Positions 41,560 through 50,384 of a stretch of DNA of 64,000 bases are shown here, piece by piece. How positions within the stretch are numbered: position 1 is the first letter of the stretch; every line of letters begins with the position of its first letter. The translations under genes were made by a program, and so were the position numbers. This stretch comes from DATMQA01 sp035566895. GTDB lineage: Bacteria; Verrucomicrobiota; Verrucomicrobiia; Limisphaerales; UBA8199. Location: contig DATMQA010000088.1 of assembly GCA_035566895.1 (NCBI GenBank), positions 4,103 to 68,102 of the forward strand, in the 5' to 3' direction. Below the pieces are notes generated by a model. It had not been told where the DNA came from, ran no database searches, and saw nothing but the letters and a program-made list of their open reading frames with translations.

Positions 41560-42369
41560 TCAAAAATTCCTCGCCGCGAGCACTTCTCTAGCCGGCTTCC
41601 GGTCCCCCGTGCAACTAATCCGCCTCGGTCCGTCCAAAAAACGCAGTTTGAAGCCGAGCTTCTCGTAAAGCGTCAGAATCCGCTCCGTGGCCTGGTTGGA
41701 CAAGATCACCGGCCCTTTATGTCGCGCCAGCCATTCCGCCGCCCGCACCTGGTCCTCCCAACCGAATGGTTCCTTCGCGTACCGAGTGAATTCCACGTCG
41801 AACGGCGGGTCGGCATAAATAAAATCGTCCGCTTCCAACCGCGTGTTCTCAAAATCGACACTCGTGAACTCCCAATTCGAAAATACCTGTTGGTAAGCGC
41901 TGAAATCCCGAATGTAGTTGATGCTCTTGTAACGCCCAAAAGGCACATTGAATTCGCCGCTGGCGTTGAACCGGCACAGACCGTTGAAACAGGTCCGATT
42001 CAGGTAATAAAACAGCGCTGCCGCCTCCGCGCAATCAGCCTTGCCTTCGCGCAGCAGTTCATTGAACCGCTTTCGATGCGCATAATAGAGCTCCCGATCA
42101 TTCTCCATCCAGAGCGTGATCTGCATTCCTCGCTTCAGCCACCCGTAGAAGTGCATAACGTGCGGATTAGCATCATTGAGCAAGGCGCGTTCGGGGACCA
42201 GGCCGAGCGTGATCGCCAATGCGCCGCAAAACGGCTCAACTAGGCGGCGCTCCGAGAATGGCTGCCAGAGCGGTATAAGCTGTGGCACCAGCCAGCGCTT
42301 TCCGCCCGCCCATTTCAGAGGCGGCGAAAGCGGGACGGCCAACGGCAATGGGGTTTCGGTTTCGGACAC
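41560..42369 (-). CDS. Dam-family DNA adenine methyltransferase (D12 class)
   Basis: 269 residues. The SAM-binding segment LKWAGGKRWLVPQLIPLW lies near the N-terminus, and the catalytic motif is FIYADPPFDVEF (DPPF variant of DPPY). The region LNRTCFNGLCRFNASGEFNV is typical of the D12 class, and AREVL is near the end. It methylates the N6 of adenine in a short site, by family likely GATC, but the target recognition part cannot be read with confidence. No restriction enzyme gene is adjacent, so it is probably a solitary methylase. Confidence 0.88.
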   Translation of the reverse strand: MSETETPLPLAVPLSPPLKWAGGKRWLVPQLIPLWQPFSERRLVEPFCGALAITLGLVPERALLNDANPHVMHFYGWLKRGMQITLWMENDRELYYAHRKRFNELLREGKADCAEAAALFYYLNRTCFNGLCRFNASGEFNVPFGRYKSINYIRDFSAYQQVFSNWEFTSVDFENTRLEADDFIYADPPFDVEFTRYAKEPFGWEDQVRAAEWLARHKGPVILSNQATERILTLYEKLGFKLRFLDGPRRISCTGDRKPAREVLAARNF

Positions 42370-42493
42370 ACCGGGATCATTCTCGGCCTCAATCGCGAAC
42401 GCAACGCTGAAATAGTGGAACGCTGCTTCACGTCACTCGCGCACTCCATAGACGGACTTTCCCCAATTTAATTTGGGCGCGATTTCGATACGA

Positions 42494-42913
42494 TCAGATG
42501 TAATACATCTTTTCCTTGGCCGAGCTTTCGTCCAACAGCTTCTGAAAGGTGATCTCGTCCGCGGCGGCTTCGACTGCTTGTTGCAAACGTTTCCAAGCCC
42601 GGTGCAATTCGGGTGGGCAATCCGAATCGCTAAGCGCCGGGGTGTCGAACACCGTTCCATCCACCGCGCGGAGTACGTCACCCAGCGAGATTTCTGCCGG
42701 CGGCCGGGCCAGGAGATAGCCTCCCTCCTTCCCGCGCACGCTGCGAGCGATACCTTGCGACTTCAATTCGATGAGAATCTGCACCAGATAATTGGCCGGC
42801 ACCCCTTGCTCCTCGGCCAGGTCCTCGACCCGAAGGGCGACACCGTTTGGATGATGCCGCGCCAGGCCAAGCACCGCGCGCGCGGCATAATCGCTTTTAA
42901 CGGAAAGCTTCAC
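42494..42913 (-). CDS. Rrf2-family transcriptional regulator
   Basis: 139 residues. The winged helix is MKLSVKSDYAARAVLGLARH, LAEEQGVPANYLVQILIELK and GIARSVRGKEGGYLLARPPA. The long C-terminal helix follows. Only one cysteine (in SDCPPEL) is present, so the three-Cys iron-sulfur site of IscR is absent. It is not an Fe-S sensing member by this reading. Targets may be nearby sulfur or amino-acid genes, but none is obvious. Confidence 0.88.
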   Translation of the reverse strand: MKLSVKSDYAARAVLGLARHHPNGVALRVEDLAEEQGVPANYLVQILIELKSQGIARSVRGKEGGYLLARPPAEISLGDVLRAVDGTVFDTPALSDSDCPPELHRAWKRLQQAVEAAADEITFQKLLDESSAKEKMYYI

Positions 42914-43020
42914 TTTCTCAAACTAGCGGAAACGACAAGGCGGTGCAATGACCAGAATCGACACGATGGAATACCGTGTTAAAATTGCTCTAATCAATAC
43001 TTAAAGATGCCAGAAAATTT

Positions 43021-43044
43021 GAGCCTCCTTGCGTCGGCTGCTAC
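43021..43044. repeat. single arm of the repeat B hairpin
   Basis: GAGCCTCCTTGCGTCGGCTG then CTAC matches one arm of the hairpin in repeat B with one base change. No opposite arm is seen nearby, so it is a solo half-element. Confidence 0.6.
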
Positions 43045-43103
43045 GATGGGAATGATTCCTTGCGCGCTCTTAGACCTGGGGCGTGCATGAGAACCGCGTG
43101 GAT

Positions 43104-43137
43104 GATGCGTGAAACCACTCGAATAATTTCACGCATC
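43104..43137. repeat. 11-base hairpin
   Basis: GATGCGTGAAA at 43104-43114 pairs perfectly with TTTCACGCATC at 43127-43137, followed by ATCACGCATCAC repeats. It lies beyond the stop of the esterase gene and could act as its 3' hairpin. Confidence 0.6.
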
Positions 43138-43176
43138 ACGCATCACTCATCACCACCCCATCACGCATCAGTACCG

Positions 43177-44394
43177 TCACTTGAGCCGCTCTTCCATCCA
43201 CGCCAGCGTCTTGGCCCACATCTCGGGCGTATAAACGTGACCCAAACCAGGGTAAATGATGCTCTGAAAATCACTCTCCTTCCCATAGATCCCATAGACC
43301 GGGCGCACTGCTGTTTCAATCGCGTGAATCCCATCCTCCGGCGAACCGTTGTCCTGGTCGCCAGTTTGGAACAACACCGGGCGGGGTGCCGCCAAGGCGA
43401 CGACGGCTTCGGTATCGAAATGATTCAACAGGCCCGGTACGAAATAGTAGATGCCATGCGCCTTGAGCTCCTCGTGCTGAATCAGGTTCTGGTAGCGTGT
43501 CACGCAGGCAATAGCGACACCGGTCTTGAGCCGGTCGTCCAGCGCCATCAGCCACCAGGTGCGCGTCGCCCCCATGCTGATGCCGGTAACCCCGAGACGG
43601 GTTGCATCCACTTCCGGGCGGGATGCCAGGTAATCCAGCCCCATCAAATCATCCCGCAAAATCATCCCCCACAGCGTGCGGCCGACCCACAAGTTAAACT
43701 TGCTGGCGGTCAGCTCGCCGTTGCTCCCTTTCTCTTCCGGACCGCCGGGGCCTCGACCATTGCGCTCGCCGAAGCAATAGGCATCAATCCCCAACACCAC
43801 AAATCCGCGTTTGGCTAATGCGGGCCCGGGAGGTTCTGGCGTATGCCGTGCCTGGAACAATTCCTCTTTGCCAATCTCATACTCGCCGCCATGCCAGTGG
43901 CAATACAGGATCGCCGGCGCTTTTCCGGAAAGGTTTTCGGGCAACAGGAGATAGCCCGCCACCGTCGCACCCGCGCCGTTATCGAATTGGAATTTCTCGA
44001 CCTTGCAGCCGTCCCGAGTTTCCCGGGAAAGGATCGCGATCTCAGGTAATTTGGGTCGCGGTGGAAGTTTGCCGAGCAACTGCCAAAGCTGCGCCCGCAC
44101 TTCTTTTCGCTGGCGTTCCCAGGCGCTTTTGGAACCGGGCGCCTTAAAATCTGGCGCCAGCGCGGAACTTGCGAGCCACCGGGCGGCGTCGCTTTGATTG
44201 GTCTGAGCCATCGCGGCACTCAAAGTCAGGTTAACTGCCGCCCAGAGGGCTGCGAGGCTAAAGCGGAAGGTGCAAGGTCGAAGATGCAAGATGGTCCGAA
44301 CGGATGTGTTCCATCTCCCATCTTCCATCTTCTTTCTCCTACTTGACGCCGCCTTTCTGGATTTCAGCAGAGATGGCCTTGACATCGTCCGCAA
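43177..44394 (-). CDS. exported alpha/beta hydrolase (acetyl xylan esterase-like)
   Basis: Up to 405 residues. The first 40 codons are doubtful. They pass through a repeat-like stretch encoding MEDGRWNTSVRT, and the signal core (FRFSLAALWAAVNLTLSAA) follows only from about residue 43. A non-ATG start near there is possible. Fold landmarks are APAILYCHWHGGEY, FVVLGIDAYCFGERNG, the nucleophile elbow GVTGISMGATRTWWLMAL, the acid in LFQTGDQDNGSPEDG and the histidine in PGLGHVYTPEM. By family it cleaves acyl groups from carbohydrates. The gene downstream of it in this direction is unrelated. Confidence 0.75.
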   Translation of the reverse strand: MRTMSRPSLLKSRKAASSRRKKMEDGRWNTSVRTILHLRPCTFRFSLAALWAAVNLTLSAAMAQTNQSDAARWLASSALAPDFKAPGSKSAWERQRKEVRAQLWQLLGKLPPRPKLPEIAILSRETRDGCKVEKFQFDNGAGATVAGYLLLPENLSGKAPAILYCHWHGGEYEIGKEELFQARHTPEPPGPALAKRGFVVLGIDAYCFGERNGRGPGGPEEKGSNGELTASKFNLWVGRTLWGMILRDDLMGLDYLASRPEVDATRLGVTGISMGATRTWWLMALDDRLKTGVAIACVTRYQNLIQHEELKAHGIYYFVPGLLNHFDTEAVVALAAPRPVLFQTGDQDNGSPEDGIHAIETAVRPVYGIYGKESDFQSIIYPGLGHVYTPEMWAKTLAWMEERLK

Positions 44395-44920
44395 TGGCGA
44401 CTGCCTTAAGGCGGTTCAATCCGTTCTCCTGAAAGATCGCCTGCACATCCGCAAAGATGCCATCGAGTTTCGCCTGCGGATACTTGCCCGGATTAAGCAC
44501 CGCATCGAGTTCCTGCACCAAACGCGCGCGGCTTGTCGCCGGCAACGGCTTTTCAGCGAATGCAGCGCTGAGGTCGTCGGCCAGCTTGGCGGCGGCAGCC
44601 GGGGAAGGCTTCGCCCCCTGCGCGGCGGCGAGCAATTCATTCGCAAGCTGCTGCTTCTGCGCTTCGGTTGCCGGCGAACCAGTTCCAATAACGGCCAGGT
44701 CGGTCTGGAATTTCGTAAGCGCGGGCGAGAGCCTTGGCGGTGGTGGAGTCGTGGCTCCCGGAGTGGGAGTGCCGGGTTGCGTCGGCGGAGCCACACCCTG
44801 CCGCACGTTGTTTTGGTTGCTCAATTCCTTGGCCCGCTGCTTGATGATGGCGTCCTGGCCGGCAACCGGGCCGGCCGCCACCAGTACGACGGCGCCGATG
44901 AATCCAAACGTTGCGTTCAT
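44339..44920 (-). CDS. secreted Ala/Pro-rich helical protein
   Basis: About 193 residues from the ATG at 44920, with a signal peptide (MNATFGFIGAVVLVAAGPVA). A Pro/Thr-rich hinge (PPTQPGTPTPGATTPPPPR) precedes a helical region rich in Ala, Leu, Gln and Lys. This includes two related units (EAQKQQLANELLAAAQGAK and SRARLVQELDAVLNPGK). No catalytic motif was recognised. It lies 75 bases downstream of the MlaD gene in the same direction and may be part of that transcript. Its 3' end overlaps the doubtful 5' part of the esterase frame. Confidence 0.6.
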   Translation of the reverse strand: MNATFGFIGAVVLVAAGPVAGQDAIIKQRAKELSNQNNVRQGVAPPTQPGTPTPGATTPPPPRLSPALTKFQTDLAVIGTGSPATEAQKQQLANELLAAAQGAKPSPAAAAKLADDLSAAFAEKPLPATSRARLVQELDAVLNPGKYPQAKLDGIFADVQAIFQENGLNRLKAVAIADDVKAISAEIQKGGVK

Positions 44921-44995
44921 AGGAGGGTGAATATTGTAGATTTGCTCTAAAAACAGACTGCACCGCGCGGTTTGCAATGTCAATGGCGCGCCTTG

Positions 44996-46273
44996 TTACT
45001 CGCGCTTCTCCTTCGGCGAACGGAGCCGCTCCGATGGGGCCGCCGGCGGCGCGTTGGTTTTTTTGGTTTTAAACGCGGAGCGAAGCAGCCAGTGGTGTTT
45101 GAGCCCCTGCACGAATGTGTCGGCGTCAATGATAGTTTTGGAAATAGCGCTCAGGAGATTGGTGTTGGTTTCGACCTGTTGGTTCAGATTGCTGGTGATG
45201 CCGGCTAGATTGTCGAGCGACCGGCTCAGATTCTCGACCAGCGCCGTGAGGTTGGTATTCGCATTTGTCAAAGTGATGCTGGCGTTGCCGAGGGTGGTCT
45301 CGAGTTGGCGGTTGAGGTTGGTGGGCAGCAGCCATTCGCCCAACGCGCCAGGATGGTCCAATTGGGCGGTAGCGGCCGCAAGGTTACTGACCGCGGGTCG
45401 AGCGTTGACCGCGACCACGTTGAGATTTGAGGTCAGCATGGTGCTGTTGGAAAGCAGGGTGGTCAATTGGTTGGTCAGATTGAGAATATTGGGCAGCGCG
45501 GCTTCCACCTGTCCGACTACCTTTTCCAGGCGTTCGGTCACCGCAGCGGATTCCTCGACCGGCAGCCAATAGGGTTTGGTGCTCTTTGTGTAGGGGTCGT
45601 AACGGGCTCGCTTCCGATGCCAAATGCCGGTGATTGAACTTCCGGTGACCCGGCTATCCAGGACGGAGATGTTGGAATAACCGGCAGCGGCGATCACGTC
45701 GAGATTTGTCAGGGGCGTCAGCGCTTTGACTACCAGGTTGGTTCGTGTCCGATCAAAAACATCCTGCGCGAGTTCCCATTTGGGCAGGTCGGCCAACAGC
45801 TTCGCCTCAGCGAGCGGGACGTTCGTCCGCAAGGGAAAAAAGACGTAGGCCGGGTAGCCGCCGGTGCCCTTCGTTACCTCCACGACCCGTTTGCCGAGGA
45901 AGTCCGCCGTTGCGACTTTCGCATGCGAGCCGTCGGTCCACATGTACTCGTAATTGGGCCATTTCAGTTCGAACTGGACGTAAACATTGTAGATGAATTG
46001 TTCGGCCGGCATCGGTTTAATGTCCGTAATTCGGCCCGCTTCAAAACCCATCAGCATGACCGGATCGCCTACTTTGAGGCCAGTTGCCCGGTCGGTAAAA
46101 GTGAAATACGGGGCCTTGGTCAGGAACCATCCCTTGCGCTCTGCGGTGGTATAGACGTAGTAAAAAAAGCCGAACCCCAGCAGCCCCATGGCGACAATAA
46201 CGAACCAGCCGACGGCTCGTTCCATCCGGCTGAGGCGGGTGCGCAATTGCGGAGTTAAATCTTGCAGTGCCAT
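44996..46273 (-). CDS. mlaD: MlaD-type MCE substrate-binding protein
   Basis: 425 residues. An N-terminal membrane helix (GWFVIVAMGLLGFGFFYYVY) is followed by an MCE domain (YFTFTDRATGLKVGDPVMLM and GFEAGRITDI). A long helical region rich in Asn, Leu and Thr follows (NLTNQLTTLLSNSTMLTSNL), which in this family forms a periplasmic needle or tube. The start codon overlaps the stop of the ATPase gene by one base (TAATG). It should pass phospholipid between the inner-membrane permease and periplasmic partners. The long C-terminal part is larger than in the E. coli protein. Confidence 0.9.
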   Translation of the reverse strand: MALQDLTPQLRTRLSRMERAVGWFVIVAMGLLGFGFFYYVYTTAERKGWFLTKAPYFTFTDRATGLKVGDPVMLMGFEAGRITDIKPMPAEQFIYNVYVQFELKWPNYEYMWTDGSHAKVATADFLGKRVVEVTKGTGGYPAYVFFPLRTNVPLAEAKLLADLPKWELAQDVFDRTRTNLVVKALTPLTNLDVIAAAGYSNISVLDSRVTGSSITGIWHRKRARYDPYTKSTKPYWLPVEESAAVTERLEKVVGQVEAALPNILNLTNQLTTLLSNSTMLTSNLNVVAVNARPAVSNLAAATAQLDHPGALGEWLLPTNLNRQLETTLGNASITLTNANTNLTALVENLSRSLDNLAGITSNLNQQVETNTNLLSAISKTIIDADTFVQGLKHHWLLRSAFKTKKTNAPPAAPSERLRSPKEKRE

Positions 46274-47067
46274 TATTCCATTTTTGTTTGCTCGACGGTC
46301 AACAACTCCTGGACCAATTCACCGCTGGCCGCCTCGAGTTGTTCCCAGTTGCCCAGCAGCGTCCAACGACGATCTTTTAACACCGCGAATTGATGCGCGC
46401 GGCCTTTCCAGGGCCGCAAATCGGCTGTCGTCAGCACCAGCGTGACCGGCCGCCCGCCCATCAAGCCGTGCCCCTTGGACAATTGTCCCAGGAACCCCAG
46501 CCACCATTGCATGTGCCGCAGGTCCAGCCCGCCTAGCGGATTATCCACCAGCAGCACCTCCGGCTTGAGCATCAGCGCGCGAGCCATGCCTACCCGCTTT
46601 TGCCAGTTTCGCCCCAGAGCGCCCGGGGTGCTGTCGGCCCAGGGCATCAGGTCCATCGCCTCGAGGACGGCCCGCACCTCAGGCTCAGCTTGGGCTTGCG
46701 TCAGGTTCCGGTGATAGCGCAACGGCAACGCAACATTCTCGCGAACCGTCAAATGATTAAACAACTGGCCTCCGTCGAATACCAGTCCCAACCGCAAGCG
46801 CACTTGCAGGCGCGCATCATCGAAAATCGGCATCTCCTCGCCAAAAAGCCGGTAGCGTCCACGCAGCGGCGGAATGACCCCGCCGGTCATCATCAGGAAG
46901 TCGCTCTTACCCGAGCCTTGCAATCCTCCGATCACCCAATAGGCCCCGGCCTGGACGGTCCAGTTGATGTCCTCCGCTACCACTGTCTCAGGATCCTGCA
47001 TCGAGCTGACCGCCACCCGTTCCATTCTGATGACCGTGACCTCCGGTTTGGCGGCGGGCTGTTCCAT
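46273..47067 (-). CDS. mlaF: MlaF-type ABC ATPase with degenerate signature and Walker B
   Basis: 264 residues. Walker A is intact (GLQGSGKS, 48-55). The ABC signature is LGRNW (151-155) in place of LSGGQ. Walker B reads VLLVDNPLGGLD, so the catalytic glutamate is Asn176. The D-loop aspartate follows at 182. Position in an MlaE-F-D operon and overall similarity identify the role. By general ABC knowledge Glu to Gln or Asn at this site strongly slows hydrolysis. The ATPase may therefore be slow, need a partner, or use a different base. The DNA reading of these codons was checked directly. Overlap with mlaD by one base supports co-translation. Confidence 0.85.
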   Translation of the reverse strand: MEQPAAKPEVTVIRMERVAVSSMQDPETVVAEDINWTVQAGAYWVIGGLQGSGKSDFLMMTGGVIPPLRGRYRLFGEEMPIFDDARLQVRLRLGLVFDGGQLFNHLTVRENVALPLRYHRNLTQAQAEPEVRAVLEAMDLMPWADSTPGALGRNWQKRVGMARALMLKPEVLLVDNPLGGLDLRHMQWWLGFLGQLSKGHGLMGGRPVTLVLTTADLRPWKGRAHQFAVLKDRRWTLLGNWEQLEAASGELVQELLTVEQTKME

Positions 47068-47070
47068 TCC

Positions 47071-47871
47071 CTAGGCCAGGTAGAGGATAATGAAGATCGC
47101 GTCGATCAAAACGCAAACGATGATGCTTTGTGCCACCGCGCGCACCGTCGCATAGGACACCTCCTCCAGGCGCAAGGGCTGTGCCAGCCCGTGATAGCAC
47201 GTCACAATGGCGACGATGAACCCGAACAAAAGGGTCTTGAGCGCCAGCAACGCAAAATCCAACCCGCTCAATGCCCCGGTGAGCTGATGGAAATAATCGG
47301 ATGGCCGGAGCGGTACATCCTGCAGAAAGGCCCATAAGTAACCGCTAAAAACCGCTCCGAGGACCAAATACACCGTCAACGAGAAAACCCCGAGCGTCAG
47401 GCCCAGCACCCGTGGCATCACCATGTAATGAACCGGGTCGATGCCCAGCGCTTCCAGCGCCTCGACTTCCCCCATCGCCCGGGCTGTGCCTAATTCGATC
47501 ACGTTGGCGGTGCCGATGCGGGCCAGCACGAGCAACACCGCTAGCAGCGGACCTAGCTCGCGCACCACCACAATCACCATGATCGTCCCAAGATAATTAA
47601 TCGCTCCTACGCGCGTCAGCCAGGAGACCGTCTGCCCGATGACCAGCAGGCCCAGCGCGGCCGCAATGAACAAAAACATCGGCAGCAACCGCAGCCCGGC
47701 GCGAGCAATCTCGTGATAAATCAACGGCCACACGACGTGCCGGGCCTCGCGAAATTTTCTCAGTATGACTCCCAGCGTAATCAGGGCAAACGCTCCCAAC
47801 CCGTGCAGCGTCAGCAGGAATCGAAAAAACTTCCGCGCCAGGTAATGCGCCAGAGATTGGGGCAGAGGCAT
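47071..47871 (-). CDS. mlaE: MlaE-type phospholipid transporter permease
   Basis: About 266 residues from the ATG at 47871. Six or so hydrophobic segments are present, with the family motif EALEALGIDPVHYMVMPRVL between them and an N-terminal helix on the membrane surface (YLARKFFRFLLTLHGLG). It ends three bases before the ATPase gene. Together with MlaF and MlaD it forms an ABC system that moves lipids between membranes. No MlaB or MlaC gene is found next to it. Confidence 0.92.
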   Translation of the reverse strand: MPLPQSLAHYLARKFFRFLLTLHGLGAFALITLGVILRKFREARHVVWPLIYHEIARAGLRLLPMFLFIAAALGLLVIGQTVSWLTRVGAINYLGTIMVIVVVRELGPLLAVLLVLARIGTANVIELGTARAMGEVEALEALGIDPVHYMVMPRVLGLTLGVFSLTVYLVLGAVFSGYLWAFLQDVPLRPSDYFHQLTGALSGLDFALLALKTLLFGFIVAIVTCYHGLAQPLRLEEVSYATVRAVAQSIIVCVLIDAIFIILYLA

Positions 47872-48058
47872 GCGCAACAGCAAGCGAACTCGAGGTGAAT
47901 CCAAAGTGCTCGCATGGCCTTTTTGCACTCGGGCAACATAATTTCCCTGGCATCACGGGTCAAGCTCACTGAGGCCCCATATCGGTTGCTGAAGTTATGT
48001 CAATTTGCTTTTCCCGGTGCCAGGGCTCGCTGTAAAGTGGGCGTGCACGGAATTTGTG

Positions 48059-48592
48059 ATGAACAACGTTGTCTATTTCGACTTGGAAACCAAGAAGTCC
48101 GCCAAGGAAGTCGGCGGTTGGGACAAGATTAGTCGGATGGGCATGAGCGTAGGAGTCACCTACAGCACCGCCCGGGCCGGGTACCGAATTTACGGCGAGC
48201 CGGACGTGAATGAATTGCTCACGGAATTGCAGCGGGCGGATTTGGTCGTGGGCTTCAACAATCTGCGGTTCGATTATGAGGTGCTACACGGCTACACCGC
48301 TTATGACCTGCGCCAGTTGCCCACCCTGGACATGCTGATTGAGTTGCAAAACAAACTGCAACACCGGCTTTCACTTGATTCGATTGCCACCGCAACTTTC
48401 GGTGTCGAAAAGACCGCCGAGGGGATGCAGGCCATCCAGTGGTTCAAGGAAGGCCGCTTGCTCGAGATTGCCGAATACTGCTGCTACGATGTAAAAATCA
48501 CCCGCCTGGTTCACGAATACGGCGCACAGAACCGCCAACTGCATTACCACAATCGGTTCGGGAAAAAACTTAGCGTGCCCGTGAGCTGGTAA
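48059..48592 (+). CDS. DEDD-type RNase H-like exonuclease protein
   Basis: About 177 residues from the ATG at 48059. Motif I is VVYFDLETKK (Asp8, Glu10), motif II is VVGFNNLRFDYEVL and motif III-like is EYCCYDVKITRLVHEYG. These are placed as in ribonuclease H-like 3'-5' exonucleases. The fold is short and has no extra nucleic-acid binding domain. It is divergent from mlaE with about 190 bases between. A role in RNA or DNA trimming is inferred from the fold. Confidence 0.7.
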   Translation: MNNVVYFDLETKKSAKEVGGWDKISRMGMSVGVTYSTARAGYRIYGEPDVNELLTELQRADLVVGFNNLRFDYEVLHGYTAYDLRQLPTLDMLIELQNKLQHRLSLDSIATATFGVEKTAEGMQAIQWFKEGRLLEIAEYCCYDVKITRLVHEYGAQNRQLHYHNRFGKKLSVPVSW

Positions 48593-48609
48593 GTTCAGGG
48601 AGGGCTTCG

Positions 48610-49896
48610 CTAGGAACCTCGTTTCGCGCCGGGGTCCATTTTCACGGCCTCCGGAGACGCGCCTCCTTTGAACGACAAGGCCACGGCGGCTTTGGTTAGA
48701 TCCCCGCCGTCAATTTTGATGCCCCCGCTGCCGGCTCCTTCCACTTGCAGGAAGACCGCCGCCCCCGCAAGCACTCGCGCGCCGGTCAACAGCACGTCGC
48801 GCGCGTCGATGAAACGCAGCAGCGACTCGGCCTCCGGATGTCCTTGCGCGCTCAACCCGTTGATGGCGGCATCACTGACGTGGTCCAACACTACCGCGGG
48901 CCGCAAATCCGGATTGGCCATCTCGAAGCGCACGTTCTGCAGCGTTAGGCCGTGCACGTTGCGCGCGAACAGGGCGTAAGCGGGCGGCACGCCGATGGCG
49001 TAATACTCCCCGGCAATTTTCGGCACGTCCCTCACGGCGCCCTGCTCGGTTGTGCCGCCGCCGGGGAAGGTGACATGTGACATTGTTCATCACCAGATCC
49101 GAGAAGGAAATGTTCTCGAACCGTGAGCGGGACCGCACCGCATTTTGATCGGGCAACCATAGGTTCCATAGATGAGGCAATTCGAGACGGTAATGTTCTC
49201 GGCCTCGCCCCCGCCGAAACGGAAGACCGACCAGCGCGTCGTGAACGAGCAATTGGTTACCGTGACAAACTTGCAACTGCCGAACAGCGCGCACGCGTCG
49301 TCCTGGCACTCCACATCGCAATTGCTGACATGGACGTATTGGCTGCTGATGAAATGAAACCCGTCGTTGTTGTGGTTGACCCGGTTGTGAATGTGGATGC
49401 CTTCCAGCTTCACATATTTGCTTTGGATAATCCGGACCGAGTGAAACGCGCTCTCCGTCAGAAAAATGTCACGCACGGTGAGGTTCTGGCATTGATGGAA
49501 CAGCAGGTGATACGGACGGTGGCTGCCCCCGATGCCGGCGGGAGGTGGCGCACCGCGGGCAGGGCTGCGAAATTGCGCGCCCTGGCCGTCAATTGTTCCA
49601 GGCCCCTCGATGACGACATTCTGGAGGCCGACACCGAAGATCAAACCGACGTTCAAACCGACGTTCCCGTCCTCCAGCGTCGAGTCTCCGTGAAGCGGGA
49701 TGGCCTCGGCCGCATGGTACTGGTTCCCATCAGCGCTGCCCAACAGCTTGCCCTGCGCCGCAAGGTGCAGTTTGATATTGCTCTTCATCTCGATCGTGCC
49801 GATGACAAACACGCCGGCGGGCACAAGAACCGTCCCGCCCTGGTCCTGGTGGCAGGCATCAATCGCGGCCTGAACGGCGGCTGTGTCCAGCGAGCA
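48610..49896 (-). pseudogene. broken GH28 polygalacturonase-like gene
   Basis: The minus strand holds a GH28-type beta-helix. From 49896 (SLDTAAVQAAIDACHQDQGG) it reads through LLFHQCQNLTVRDIFLTESA, NHNNDGFHF and CQDDACALFGSC, which includes the catalytic Asp region. At about 49125 the frame breaks after IKMRCGP and continues one frame over as SRFENISFSDLVMNNVT. There a TGTCAC/TGTCAC microhomology joins it to HVTFPGGGTTEQGAV, a part that in intact enzymes lies much further on. The rest continues to 48610. The 5' end is missing and abuts a response-regulator fragment. The enzyme is therefore 5'-truncated, frameshifted and internally deleted. Confidence 0.85.
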
Positions 49897-49899
49897 AAT

Positions 49900-50046
49900 C
49901 TGGAACAGGACGTGCGAGAGGCTTATCGTCTGGGGGCCAATTCCTACTTCACCAAGCCCAGTGCCTTGAACGACCTGATGGACATGCTCCGCGTTACGTA
50001 TGAATACTGGTCGCGGTGCGAGTGTCCTCCCGTGCCATGCTGTTGA
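49900..50046 (+). pseudogene. C-terminal remnant of a CheY-like response regulator
   Basis: The plus strand reads LEQDVREAYRLGANSYFTKP, then SALNDLMDMLRVTYEYWSRC and a cysteine-rich end with a stop. This is the last third of a receiver domain, including the conserved Lys of the KP motif. The N-terminal part with the phospho-acceptor Asp is absent. It joins the broken GH28 gene, in opposite orientation, at about 49898. A similar remnant occurs at 57643 on the minus strand. Confidence 0.8.
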
Positions 50047-50384
50047 GCTGCCGAAAAAACCTTCGGCGTCGTCCGGGATCACTTTTCATTCGCCGATAGG
50101 ATCAACACGATATATGCCGTGCGTGTCAGCATTTATCCTGCGGCGGTTGCTCCTTGGCGACAAGACAAATCCTTTTCAACCCTCGCCTCGCCCTCGCATA
50201 ACACAGACCCAGCGCATGATCTAGGTGGAAAAACTCACCGGCAAGCTTTCGGCTGCGGAAATGGCACGCAATGACTCCCAAGGCCGGGAGCAGCGGGCGG
50301 AGTTAACAGTGCAATAGTGAAAAAAGAAGCCATAGGCAGCACCGTTGCCTACGGCCTGGGGTTGTGCGTTCCAGCCGGTTGATA
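50047..50384. other. intergenic stretch of the decay zone
   Basis: About 340 bases with no complete gene. A plus-strand frame of about 30 codons from a GTG at 50225 (VEKLTGKLSAAEMARNDSQG) ends at 50315 and resembles no family I recognise. It could be the tail of another lost gene. Confidence 0.35.

Noticed and set aside
49123..50046. Plus-strand frame of 307 codons across the GH28 remnant
   Set aside because: Only its last 48 residues are real homology (a receiver-domain end). The rest is antisense of the GH28 gene, so it is not a fusion protein.
49897..50082. N-terminal 62 residues of the GH28-like minus-strand frame
   Set aside because: They are the antisense of the response-regulator remnant. 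The same antisense phrase recurs at 57592-57801 opposite the other remnant.
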